In this document: positions 7,817 through 15,511 of the stretch, piece by piece | Numbering within the stretch: the stretch's first letter is position 1 | Layout of the letters: each line of letters opens with the position of its first letter | Position numbers and translations under genes: made by a program | The notes under the pieces: generated by a model | Database searches by the model: none | What the model was told of the DNA's origin: nothing | Seen by the model: the letters and a program-made list of their open reading frames with translations, nothing else | NCBI GenBank assembly: GCA_013286765.1 | Contig: JABDFB010000039.1 | Location: 1 to 19,415 of the forward strand | Reading direction: 5' to 3' | DNA: 19,415 bases | Source: Deltaproteobacteria bacterium | Lineage (GTDB): Bacteria; Bdellovibrionota; UBA1018

Positions 7817-7843
7817 ATCTTTCGGCGAAACCTCAGACAGACA

Positions 7844-9013
7844 TTATGCCTTACATGCACTAATTACAACAACGGACCCGCTCTTTCCGGCGTCCTGCGA
7901 CTGAATTCCCACCGTTCTCGAGCTGGGATTAAAGGTTGAACCAACTTTTGTTCCATCCACCTGAACAGTCACACTGTTCTGTGAAATCGAATCCGACCCT
8001 GGTAATGTAAATACCGTTCGTAGAACGAGCTGAGAAGCCACTATGTTGCCCAGTGCGCCTAAACCGGGTTCGTACGAATCAGCTGTAATTTCGATTTTAA
8101 CATTATTCGGAGTCATATTAAGATGCTCTAATATTCCGTGGCCGATCGCATCTTCCAAATCCGGGCCTTGCGGAACCTTTGTCGGATCGTAATGATTAAC
8201 GCCACCCAAAGCAATCGGCATGGAACCTTTCAATGCTGCTAGCTTTGCAAAAGCGACTTGCGGCCAATTTGATGCTGTTAGACCCGGACCGGTGCAGTAC
8301 ATATTAAATGCAGGAATTTCTGTACCAGCAATCGAGACAGCATAATCTGGAAAAGTCGTGAATCCATTCAACTCTGGCGGAAAACACTCATCATTCTCGT
8401 CGGTCACGTAAACGACACCAAGCGCCGCTTCTGGTCTATAAAATCCGGCACTCTGAATTCCGCTCAGATGATCCGAGTCGAGACTCTTCGTCATGGAATA
8501 AAGAAGCATCTCACCGTTGGCCAAATCATAATCCGCAACGTCCATAGAAAGAGTCTGTTGGAGACTGGATTGAATCACAGCCGGCGAATGAACCGCAGTG
8601 TCTAGCACCAACGGCGTCCCTGGAGCCGAAAATAACTGCCCTGAATAGGGCGAAGCCCCGCCATGTGCCAGCATCACACCTATTTTAGTGTCGACATTTG
8701 ACGGAAAGGAGCTCGTCAGAGCAGAAATCTGTGAGGCAATCTTTGACCGCTTTGGAGTCATGGATGGAGAGGTATCAACCACAAAAAGAACATCTGCAAA
8801 AGTCGAACTACTCGAAGATGGCTGATTAAAAGTCCACTGAACTGGTGCACATTGGCCGGATTGATCTGTTCCGGTTTGATTGCCTTCGCCGCCTGGACTG
8901 TTTGGAGTCCCAGGTGTTCCCGGACTTAAGGGACCGATGGCTACACTTTTTCCACAACTCACACTAGTCAACATCAAAAGCAAGGCTCCAACGGCTATCA
9001 TTCTTCCATTCAT
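7844..9013 (-). CDS. VWA-domain probable lipoprotein
   Basis: 389 residues. The N terminus is a short hydrophobic export signal ending in LTSVSC with Cys20, a relaxed lipobox (Ser at -3 rather than Leu), so lipidation is probable but not certain. Then a low-complexity Gly/Pro/Ser/Thr spacer (about 22-70) and a von Willebrand factor A domain beginning FADVLFVVDTSPSM, with the metal-ion-dependent adhesion motif D80-x-S82-x-S84. A later acidic VYVTDENDEC (201-210) may supply further metal-side residues. Several cysteines (55, 210 and others) suggest disulfides. VWA domains usually mediate protein binding; the partner is not evident. GAGGGGG lies about 9 bases before ATG 9013, a strong ribosome binding site. 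The gene follows the OmpA-family gene by 34 bases and precedes the FAD dehydrogenase by 27 bases, suggesting co-transcription. Confidence 0.85.
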   Translation of the reverse strand: MNGRMIAVGALLLMLTSVSCGKSVAIGPLSPGTPGTPNSPGGEGNQTGTDQSGQCAPVQWTFNQPSSSSSTFADVLFVVDTSPSMTPKRSKIASQISALTSSFPSNVDTKIGVMLAHGGASPYSGQLFSAPGTPLVLDTAVHSPAVIQSSLQQTLSMDVADYDLANGEMLLYSMTKSLDSDHLSGIQSAGFYRPEAALGVVYVTDENDECFPPELNGFTTFPDYAVSIAGTEIPAFNMYCTGPGLTASNWPQVAFAKLAALKGSMPIALGGVNHYDPTKVPQGPDLEDAIGHGILEHLNMTPNNVKIEITADSYEPGLGALGNIVASQLVLRTVFTLPGSDSISQNSVTVQVDGTKVGSTFNPSSRTVGIQSQDAGKSGSVVVISACKA

Positions 9014-9047
9014 AATATTACCCCCTCTATTCTTATTTTCACTAAAA

Positions 9048-10247
9048 CTAATTTAATACCTGTGGATTCTGTTCCATCAGCGGATTCAAAATTTCTTTCA
9101 GCCGATCCGCCTGAGTAACGTGATTGAGAATAATCTCAACTCTTCTATTTTTTGCCCAAGCCACCGGATTGTTTTTTGAATCTATTGGAATACTATAACT
9201 ATGGCCCGTCACCTTGAGTTTTTTTGGATCTAAGCCACCTTTTGAAATAGCAGAAGACACAGTATGGGATCGCTTCTTGGAGAGCCGCAAATTATACTCA
9301 AACCTTCCGCGTTGATCCGCGTGCCCAGCTATTTCAATCGACTCCGCACTTCTAGGATTTTCTTTGAGATAGGCCCCAAGTTCAACTAGGACCTTGTTAA
9401 CTTCTGGTTTGAGAACTGAGGAGTTCGTACCAAAAAACACTTTTTGTGGGTCCAACGGAATTCTCACTTCAGCAATGTACTGCTCTGCCGGCACTGCGGC
9501 ACTCACATGAATCGGCTCTTCAGGACGACTCTTTCTACTTACAGAAATAGGAATTCCAACTTGAATCCCCACGAACGCAAGATAGACCTGACTTCCAGAA
9601 ATCGAAACATCTGTAGAGATTTGCGACCAAAACCGCACCGGAAATCGCAGATGCGCAACTTCGGGTAAAAATTCATAGGCCCCTTTTATACCAACAAATG
9701 CACTTGCGACGGATGAATTCACGCTCGGACCAAAAGCGGTATCTGTTCCAAATGCGACGTTTACAACTGGCCCTACTTGCCAGTGCTCGCCTATACGATA
9801 CCGAGCGCTGATGTCCGTTAATGCAGAACGCGTATCAACGCTGATGGGCGCCCCATTGGTATAGGTGCCGCTGAGTGTACTGTAGTACCAACCAATCCCC
9901 GCATCAAACACCCAACGCGGCAGTTGGTAAGTGGCATCCAAATTGAGCAAATACTGACCACCGTTTGGAGAATTCGAATAGTCATTGCTACTCACTGTGC
10001 CAACTCCAGTACCTATACCGCCGTAAATACGCCAAGGCGAAATCGGACTTTCTTCTTGGATTACTTGTTTTTGTTCAGCGACAGTCTGATTCTCACTTGG
10101 ATTTGCTGAGATCGCTGCGCTACTGCTACTACTCTCACTTGCCAAAGCATTAGAAGTGAACTGGCCAAAACATAAAATCAGGCTTAAACCCAAGGTTGGG
10201 ATCATACCAAAAAATAAACCCACACCCAAACGATCGTCGTGAGACAT
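9048..10247 (-). CDS. OmpA-family outer membrane protein with peptidoglycan-binding domain
   Basis: 399 residues from ATG 10247, chosen over an upstream in-frame start at 10322 because GGGGGTAGGA lies directly before it. A signal peptide covers 1-36 (likely cleavage after NALA). Then a Ser/Ala/Gln-rich stretch (37-68), a region of alternating aromatic/polar strands (72-236) typical of an eight-stranded barrel, a short linker, and an OmpA C-terminal domain (269-374). That domain carries GHADQRGRFEYNLRLSKKR with Asp311 and Arg326 at the diaminopimelate-binding positions, and NRRVEI at 368-372. Role: anchoring the outer membrane to peptidoglycan, possibly also a small pore. Start of a probable three-gene minus-strand unit with the VWA protein and the FAD dehydrogenase. 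Confidence 0.88.
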   Translation of the reverse strand: MSHDDRLGVGLFFGMIPTLGLSLILCFGQFTSNALASESSSSSAAISANPSENQTVAEQKQVIQEESPISPWRIYGGIGTGVGTVSSNDYSNSPNGGQYLLNLDATYQLPRWVFDAGIGWYYSTLSGTYTNGAPISVDTRSALTDISARYRIGEHWQVGPVVNVAFGTDTAFGPSVNSSVASAFVGIKGAYEFLPEVAHLRFPVRFWSQISTDVSISGSQVYLAFVGIQVGIPISVSRKSRPEEPIHVSAAVPAEQYIAEVRIPLDPQKVFFGTNSSVLKPEVNKVLVELGAYLKENPRSAESIEIAGHADQRGRFEYNLRLSKKRSHTVSSAISKGGLDPKKLKVTGHSYSIPIDSKNNPVAWAKNRRVEIILNHVTQADRLKEILNPLMEQNPQVLN

Positions 10248-10267
10248 TCCTACCCCCAAGTGAAAAA

Positions 10268-10295
10268 ATGATATGAGTAAATAATGAGACCACAA
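10268..10295 (-). promoter_or_regulatory. Candidate promoter of the OmpA-family gene
   Basis: On the minus strand TTGTGG (10295-10290) and TATCAT (10273-10268) are 16 bases apart and would start a transcript near 10261, about 14 bases before the ATG at 10247. This would let the OmpA/VWA/FAD dehydrogenase run be transcribed independently of menC. The -35 match is partial. Confidence 0.35.
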
Positions 10296-10338
10296 GTCTA
10301 GCAACAAACCGCAGGAAATCAATCGTCTATTATTTTTT

Positions 10339-11439
10339 TCAGAATAATTTTTTTAGAGAATTATTGCTAAAGAAAAGATTGTTTGGAATTCGAAGTCTAC
10401 CTTGAAGAAAATCCAATTTCTTATCAAGCAAATCCTCTTCCAAATAACGATAGGTATCCAATCCCATCGCAGTTTCTGAAAACCCTTGCTGGGCCAACAA
10501 GGCCAAAAAAGCGACCGTCCATCCAGAATCAAACGTGCTGCTTAAAACTGCCTTTAATTTCTTCATTTCACAAAATCGCATCAGCTGTCTGGTTTTATAA
10601 AGGCTTCCTAATGCGGTCGGCTTAATTACCAATGCGCAGACTGTTCTGGGAAATGCTTCGATGTCGAGCGATTCTCTAGAAAATGAAATTTGTTTCAAAG
10701 ACTCGTCCAATGCAATAGGCATCGGCGAATCTTCATATATTTTAAATTGCTCGGATAGATAATTTCGCTGACTCAAAGGTTCTTCAAAATACTCAATCCA
10801 CCCAGCACTCAACTCCGCCTTCAGGTTGTTAGACCAGTGCCGCAAATCTTCAGCGTCCAAAAGCCGATTTCCGTCCAGACGAATGAAAATTCCTTTCTCA
10901 GCCAATCGCTTAACTAAGGCAATCTCTTTATTGCGGGGGAATCTCCCTACCTTTACTTTGACGGCTCGAACGCCACTCTTGAGAGTAGATTCCGTGATCG
11001 CCTCCATTTCAGTATTCTCAAATGAATGCTCCGACGGAATTAAAAGGCCATTAACCGGAACCGAGAACTCTTCACCCGAAACCCCAAACTCTCGTTTCAG
11101 AACAAGAGGATCTGCCTTTAGGCGCAACGTCAGCAGAGCCTGGTCAATGGCGAAAGCAAGAGACGGGGGCAATCCGTCGGCAAATTCTGGTGAGGAAAAG
11201 TCAGAAAATACCAGAACTTTCCTGGCTGCTTCCCAGGCTTTTTTGCAATCTTCTAAACTCTCTTCATGGAGCCCCGACAGAGGCGCGCATTCCCCAATCC
11301 CACAAATCCGCTCATCATCTTTTGAACGCAGTATAATGATAAAGCCTTGGCGCGATTCGATGGTAACCTTATCATTGATTCGAACAGGAATCTTTAACCT
11401 TAAATTGAACTCATTGCATGACTCCGCCTTTAAAAGCAT
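10339..11439 (-). CDS. menC: o-Succinylbenzoate synthase (MenC), enolase superfamily
   Basis: Dehydrates SHCHC to o-succinylbenzoate in menaquinone biosynthesis. 366 residues with the two-domain enolase superfamily plan. Visible active-site pieces: capping-domain GECAPLSG (49-56), KVKVG with the Lys pair 161/163, metal ligands Asp189 (RLDGN), Glu219/220 (EYFEEP) and Asp245 (IALDES), general base Lys273 (VIKPTALGS), and SSTFDSG (300-306). The VIKPT-GS and LDES forms favour MenC over dipeptide epimerase or muconate cycloisomerase, but N-succinylamino-acid racemase activity cannot be excluded from sequence. No other men genes are in view. It diverges from the first giant repeat protein across a 231-base gap; only a weak GGAAA precedes the start. 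Confidence 0.85.
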   Translation of the reverse strand: MLLKAESCNEFNLRLKIPVRINDKVTIESRQGFIIILRSKDDERICGIGECAPLSGLHEESLEDCKKAWEAARKVLVFSDFSSPEFADGLPPSLAFAIDQALLTLRLKADPLVLKREFGVSGEEFSVPVNGLLIPSEHSFENTEMEAITESTLKSGVRAVKVKVGRFPRNKEIALVKRLAEKGIFIRLDGNRLLDAEDLRHWSNNLKAELSAGWIEYFEEPLSQRNYLSEQFKIYEDSPMPIALDESLKQISFSRESLDIEAFPRTVCALVIKPTALGSLYKTRQLMRFCEMKKLKAVLSSTFDSGWTVAFLALLAQQGFSETAMGLDTYRYLEEDLLDKKLDFLQGRLRIPNNLFFSNNSLKKLF

Positions 11440-11670
11440 ATAATTTCCGCTGTATCACTTGGCCTACGGTCTGGCAATCCGACCGAATCATTATAATGCC
11501 GCGGATAGAATCCCGGCATAGCACCTAACCCCGTATGGGGAAATCCACTTAATCTAAATCGAATAAGTATAATTTAGCACATCAATTCTTCTATGCTTGA
11601 AGTTTAGTTAAATAACTGTTAAGTTGCCTCAGATTTAATTTAAGAGATCTCTATCTCCACAGGGTGAAGA
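11440..11670. promoter_or_regulatory. Divergent intergenic region, menC / first giant protein
   Basis: No gene seen. Contents: a self-complementary ATTATAAT (11490-11497) that gives TATAAT on both strands, suitably placed for menC; a second TATAAT at 11568-11573 facing the giant gene, about 98 bases before its start; a hairpin at 11496-11519 (10 paired bases, one bulged C, loop AGA); and a small CCCC-GTAT-GGGG hairpin at 11529-11540. Neither hairpin has a T tract, so they are not obvious terminators. Good -35 boxes are not evident. Confidence 0.4.
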
Positions 11671-14600
11671 ATGTTGTATAGAAATATAAAAGTTATTGTT
11701 TTATTTGGAATTTTATTGGTGTCGATCTCCTCGATCGATTCCCTGGCATCAGAAACTAAGTCCCCTGCTGGCCCTCCTGCTCGCACTAATTCTCCTCTTA
11801 GTCCCTTACCTCCTTCATTTCGTAATAAAATGGTGTACAAAACCTCTCCAGAAACTCCAAATGAACACATTGTTAAAATTATTTTCGACGCATTAAGTAC
11901 CTTTCCCAAGGGCCTTAAGAGACATATGTCGGACCTCTTATCCGAAACATGCAACTTTCTGGGTGAACGGGAGCAAGGAGAGTGGGAACCTAAAGAACTC
12001 GCCCAAACCCTAACTAAGGCACTAGCGGCACAGGAATCTGCTATATGCGATAGTAGCCATGCCTTGAGCTCACCACTTTCTTCTGTCTCTGCTAGCACTA
12101 GTGCTTCCTACGCGACAACTCTCTATTACTTTGCGGAGAAGATCCAAGACTGCGAAGCTTTCACAGAAAAGAAGCCTATAACTGATGCCCTTATTTACGC
12201 ACTAGCTGAAGGCTACGAATTTTTTGAACCTCAGCCAAAGACCGATTTAGAAAAGAAGCAGCACATTCTCAAATTTTTTCGAAAGAGTTTAGCTACAGCA
12301 CCACAATCTGAGCAGCGACCTCTAGCAGAACGAACCGTGCAACGATACCTCGATTCAAATGATACAGAAATGCTTCGTCTCATTATAAGCGAAAGGGGCC
12401 CGGGGAGCATTTATTCTGCACTTTCCGAAGATACTCAATTTGAAGCTAAATTCGCAGAAGCCAACAGTCATGGAGCCAAGGCACCTGAAGAAGAAAAGGG
12501 ACTTACTAATGCCGTAACCGCTGATTTACCAAAGACTTGGCACGAAAGAATTATCGAACTCATAAGCAGACTCAAGAACAAGAATCCTGCCGCTTACCGA
12601 TCACCTCAGGGACTGGTTCTTCCACCAGACCCAGCGGTCGGAGCAGATGCTTTTACGGTACTCACAGCTGACGACCTTCAAAAGCGAGATGCTAATGGCG
12701 ATGATCTTTTGAAGTTTGCAGTTAGAAACGTGAAAGCGGATGCCGTAAAATTCCTGGTACCTTCCTACCTAGAATCTAGAACCTTAAGCTATGTGCCTTG
12801 GTATAAAGAGTCTGGGGCCTTTAATATGGTGGGAAACATTTTTGGTGTTCGAGGCCAATCAGCACTTGCGATAGCAGCAACTATAGGAAACACTCCTGGT
12901 GCCGTTGAAATTCGAGATGTACTCAGAAATCCCGAAAAAGCAGTGGCGAAAACTGCGAAGCAGCAGAATAACAAGCCTAAATCGGCTGCAGATTCCAAAA
13001 AAGAAAAACTCGAATTATTAGCAAATATTAGAGCTATTCCAGCCGATCAAATCACGAGACACCTGCTACCCGTCCCTGCGACAATGATGCAAGAATACGT
13101 CGTAGCCCCTGTCACATCTCGAAGCGAGACTGCGAAGCGTCTTATGTCTCCCCCAACCAACCCAGTACAGCTAGTGGTTCCTCGACTCGATGGATCAGGG
13201 ACTGACGTCCTCAGCATAAAAGAGCTCCGAAACCTCAGCAAAGAGAATATTCTAGACCTTGCATCAGAAATCGAGACAAAAGATCTAAACGCTTTACATA
13301 TAGGACATGTAAGTGCAACAGGAGTGGTTCTAGATGTTTTCGAACAAAATGGTATACCGATCCCATCCAAAGAAAGCCTTCATAGGATTTCCGATGGACG
13401 CGACGATAAAGCTGAATTCGATTCAGTACTTGATCAGCTGACGGCAAATATACCTGCCATCGATTCAAATAATCCAACCGTGGCACTTCCCCAAATGGGA
13501 GCAACTCAAGAAAGAACTAGGATGCGAGCCTTTGTTATTCTGAATAAAGAGTATCTCTCGAAACAGGTTCAAATCCCAGTCCCAAACACTAATCCAGTAG
13601 TTACCATTCCAAATAGTCTCCTCGAATATGCCAATACATATGTTGAAGATAAGTTAGCTAACTATCCAAATACCCTGCATTCACGACAACTAGAAATGAT
13701 GTTGAGCTATCTTCTCTATCGCTATCGTACCCAAAATATTCCACTTCAGCAGGCTCAAATAGACCGGGTCGATCAGAATTTGGACGCATTAAGGCTACAA
13801 GGAACAAGAAGGGTAGCATCCATGCCCTCTCTTGACGAAGAAGCGTCTGGCCTGGCGACACTTCCTGTGGTTCCCGAGACAATGCTTAGATTTCTCAGCA
13901 GGGATGAGAAGACTCCCGAGACTCTCGATAAATTTGTAGCTCAAATTGAGGCTGGTCACCAAAAAGACGTTCTAGGGGATTTAAATTGGTATCTTAGGAT
14001 TCGAGATGCCGGTGACAAAACGCTCTTGAATTATGCCATTGAGACTGACAATGTCCATGCAGTTCAGCTTCTCCTTTTCAGATTACCTCAACTAGCAGTA
14101 TATAATCAGCTGAGTGCCGAGGCAAAAGCAAATCTTGTACCTTCCCACGCTCAGTGGAAAGCGGTTCTGGACAAATTCCTTGCACTTCCTAGTGACGACT
14201 CCAATGCAGACTCTAAAGTCGAGGACCTAGTAAGAACTTTTTCATCTGCAATAGCTACTCGTCACCGTGACTTAGATGCGGACATCGAAAGAGCTAAAAA
14301 GCAGTTTACAGATTTCCAAGTTAAATCTCAGGTCGAGCAAATTGACGAAAGAGCCAAGGACTTATCAGCAAAAGCCCAGCTTCTAGCGAAGGCATTAGCT
14401 CGCCATTCTCAAGCCCTTTCGACCCCAAACACACCACCCGACGCTTTGGTTCGCACTGCAAAGGCCGTGCAATTGGGTCGCGCTAGCTACCAGGCCGCTC
14501 AAACCGGATTTGAGGATTGCAGAAATCTAGTTAGGACACAAAATAGAAAGAAAGAATTCACAAAGAAATTCTCAGGCAAATCCCTCACTACAAAGTATTT

Positions 14601-15318
14601 CGAAGCAGTGATGCACTCGAGACTAGGGGAAGATTTGCAAGTAAAGAGAATTGCAAAGCTACTAAAATTAAACGAAATGCGAAAAAACCCTGCACTTTAT
14701 AAAGGTGCCATCACGCTGGAGGCCTCGGACTTAGTAGATGATGAAAATGGCGATTCTCTGCTGAGTTTAGCGCTCGAAGTCGGAGACGACGCGACTGCTA
14801 GAGTCCTCCAAAAGATGCACGGCAGTTTAAGGGTTCCTATTGGAAGATCTGCCGAGTCACTCTTGTCACGCAATCCTGTTACTGTTACCGTCACTATCAG
14901 TCCAGAACTGGGAGATGACAAACTCAGTGCGGATAGCCAAACCCACGCCCTATTCCTCAAAGAAGTGAGCGAGTCTAGTGACGATATTAATAAACTGAAC
15001 CACGTCCTCGCTTTTTACGAGGGTCGGCTAGATTATTATATCGAAAGGTACTTAGATAAGACCCTAGAAGTGGCAGACATACCTGGTGTAAGAGCGCTGC
15101 TAGATACACAGTACAATGGCCTCAAACCACTCGAAATGGCTATGAAATTTGCAGATGTGAGAAGGGTGAAGGCACTTGCAACTCTCTATCGACGAGCGGG
15201 ATTGGAGCAAGAGCTTTTAACTACCCTTTCACGTTTGGTCAGCACGTACGGCGATAAAATCTCATTAGATACACTTGAACAGTTTAGAGTTCTGCAAGGC
15301 GTACAGAAGGCAAAATAA
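11671..15318 (+). CDS. Giant exported protein with divergent ankyrin-like repeats (first of two)
   Basis: 1215 residues. ATG 11671 has AGGGTGAAG just upstream. The N terminus is a signal peptide (MLYRNIK, a hydrophobic core to residue 20, likely cleavage after SLA at 26), then a Pro/Ser/Thr-rich stretch (27-48). The rest is mostly helical and contains repeated ankyrin-like helix pairs of weak consensus (D-x-x-G-D-x-L-L-x-x-A then a second helix): about 335-365 (ANGDDLLKFAV), 394-418 (GQSALAIAATIG), 538-565 (LNALHIGHV), 776-806 (GDKTLLNYAIE), 1020-1050 (NGDSLLSLALEVGD) and 1145-1180 (LKPLEMAMKF). A charged, possibly coiled-coil helix lies near 860-915. No enzyme motif, membrane segment or sorting tag is seen, and I do not recognise a characterised family. 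It should act in the periplasm, on the surface, or outside the cell. A second protein of similar design follows on the same strand. Confidence 0.85.
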   Translation: MLYRNIKVIVLFGILLVSISSIDSLASETKSPAGPPARTNSPLSPLPPSFRNKMVYKTSPETPNEHIVKIIFDALSTFPKGLKRHMSDLLSETCNFLGEREQGEWEPKELAQTLTKALAAQESAICDSSHALSSPLSSVSASTSASYATTLYYFAEKIQDCEAFTEKKPITDALIYALAEGYEFFEPQPKTDLEKKQHILKFFRKSLATAPQSEQRPLAERTVQRYLDSNDTEMLRLIISERGPGSIYSALSEDTQFEAKFAEANSHGAKAPEEEKGLTNAVTADLPKTWHERIIELISRLKNKNPAAYRSPQGLVLPPDPAVGADAFTVLTADDLQKRDANGDDLLKFAVRNVKADAVKFLVPSYLESRTLSYVPWYKESGAFNMVGNIFGVRGQSALAIAATIGNTPGAVEIRDVLRNPEKAVAKTAKQQNNKPKSAADSKKEKLELLANIRAIPADQITRHLLPVPATMMQEYVVAPVTSRSETAKRLMSPPTNPVQLVVPRLDGSGTDVLSIKELRNLSKENILDLASEIETKDLNALHIGHVSATGVVLDVFEQNGIPIPSKESLHRISDGRDDKAEFDSVLDQLTANIPAIDSNNPTVALPQMGATQERTRMRAFVILNKEYLSKQVQIPVPNTNPVVTIPNSLLEYANTYVEDKLANYPNTLHSRQLEMMLSYLLYRYRTQNIPLQQAQIDRVDQNLDALRLQGTRRVASMPSLDEEASGLATLPVVPETMLRFLSRDEKTPETLDKFVAQIEAGHQKDVLGDLNWYLRIRDAGDKTLLNYAIETDNVHAVQLLLFRLPQLAVYNQLSAEAKANLVPSHAQWKAVLDKFLALPSDDSNADSKVEDLVRTFSSAIATRHRDLDADIERAKKQFTDFQVKSQVEQIDERAKDLSAKAQLLAKALARHSQALSTPNTPPDALVRTAKAVQLGRASYQAAQTGFEDCRNLVRTQNRKKEFTKKFSGKSLTTKYFEAVMHSRLGEDLQVKRIAKLLKLNEMRKNPALYKGAITLEASDLVDDENGDSLLSLALEVGDDATARVLQKMHGSLRVPIGRSAESLLSRNPVTVTVTISPELGDDKLSADSQTHALFLKEVSESSDDINKLNHVLAFYEGRLDYYIERYLDKTLEVADIPGVRALLDTQYNGLKPLEMAMKFADVRRVKALATLYRRAGLEQELLTTLSRLVSTYGDKISLDTLEQFRVLQGVQKAK

Positions 15319-15438
15319 GACAAAGCCGTAGAAATAGTTTCTGAATAATTTCGCAATGATCCCCGCAAAAGCGCGCGTTGTTTAGCTTAATTCAATTAAT
15401 TAACTTTATGATTTTCCTCAATCCTTTCCAGCGAAAGT

Positions 15439-15465
15439 GGGCAAGATAATAGTTGCCTATTTTTT
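15439..15465 (+). terminator. Candidate terminator after the first giant gene
   Basis: GGCAA (15440-15444) pairs with TTGCC (15453-15457), extended by one G-T pair, around an 8-base loop, followed by TATTTTTT. It lies about 120 bases after the stop of the first giant gene and 47 bases before the next start. The stem is short, so it may attenuate rather than stop transcription. The remainder of the 193-base gap (15319-15511) is AT-rich with no further gene. Confidence 0.45.
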
Positions 15466-15511
15466 AAATATATATTAAATTACTGAAATTCTTTTGAAGC
15501 GGGTGTTAAAT

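Noticed and set aside
10826..11443. 205-codon open frame on the plus strand inside menC
   Set aside because: Antisense to clear MenC active-site motifs; the translation is Ser/Arg-rich with no recognisable domain.
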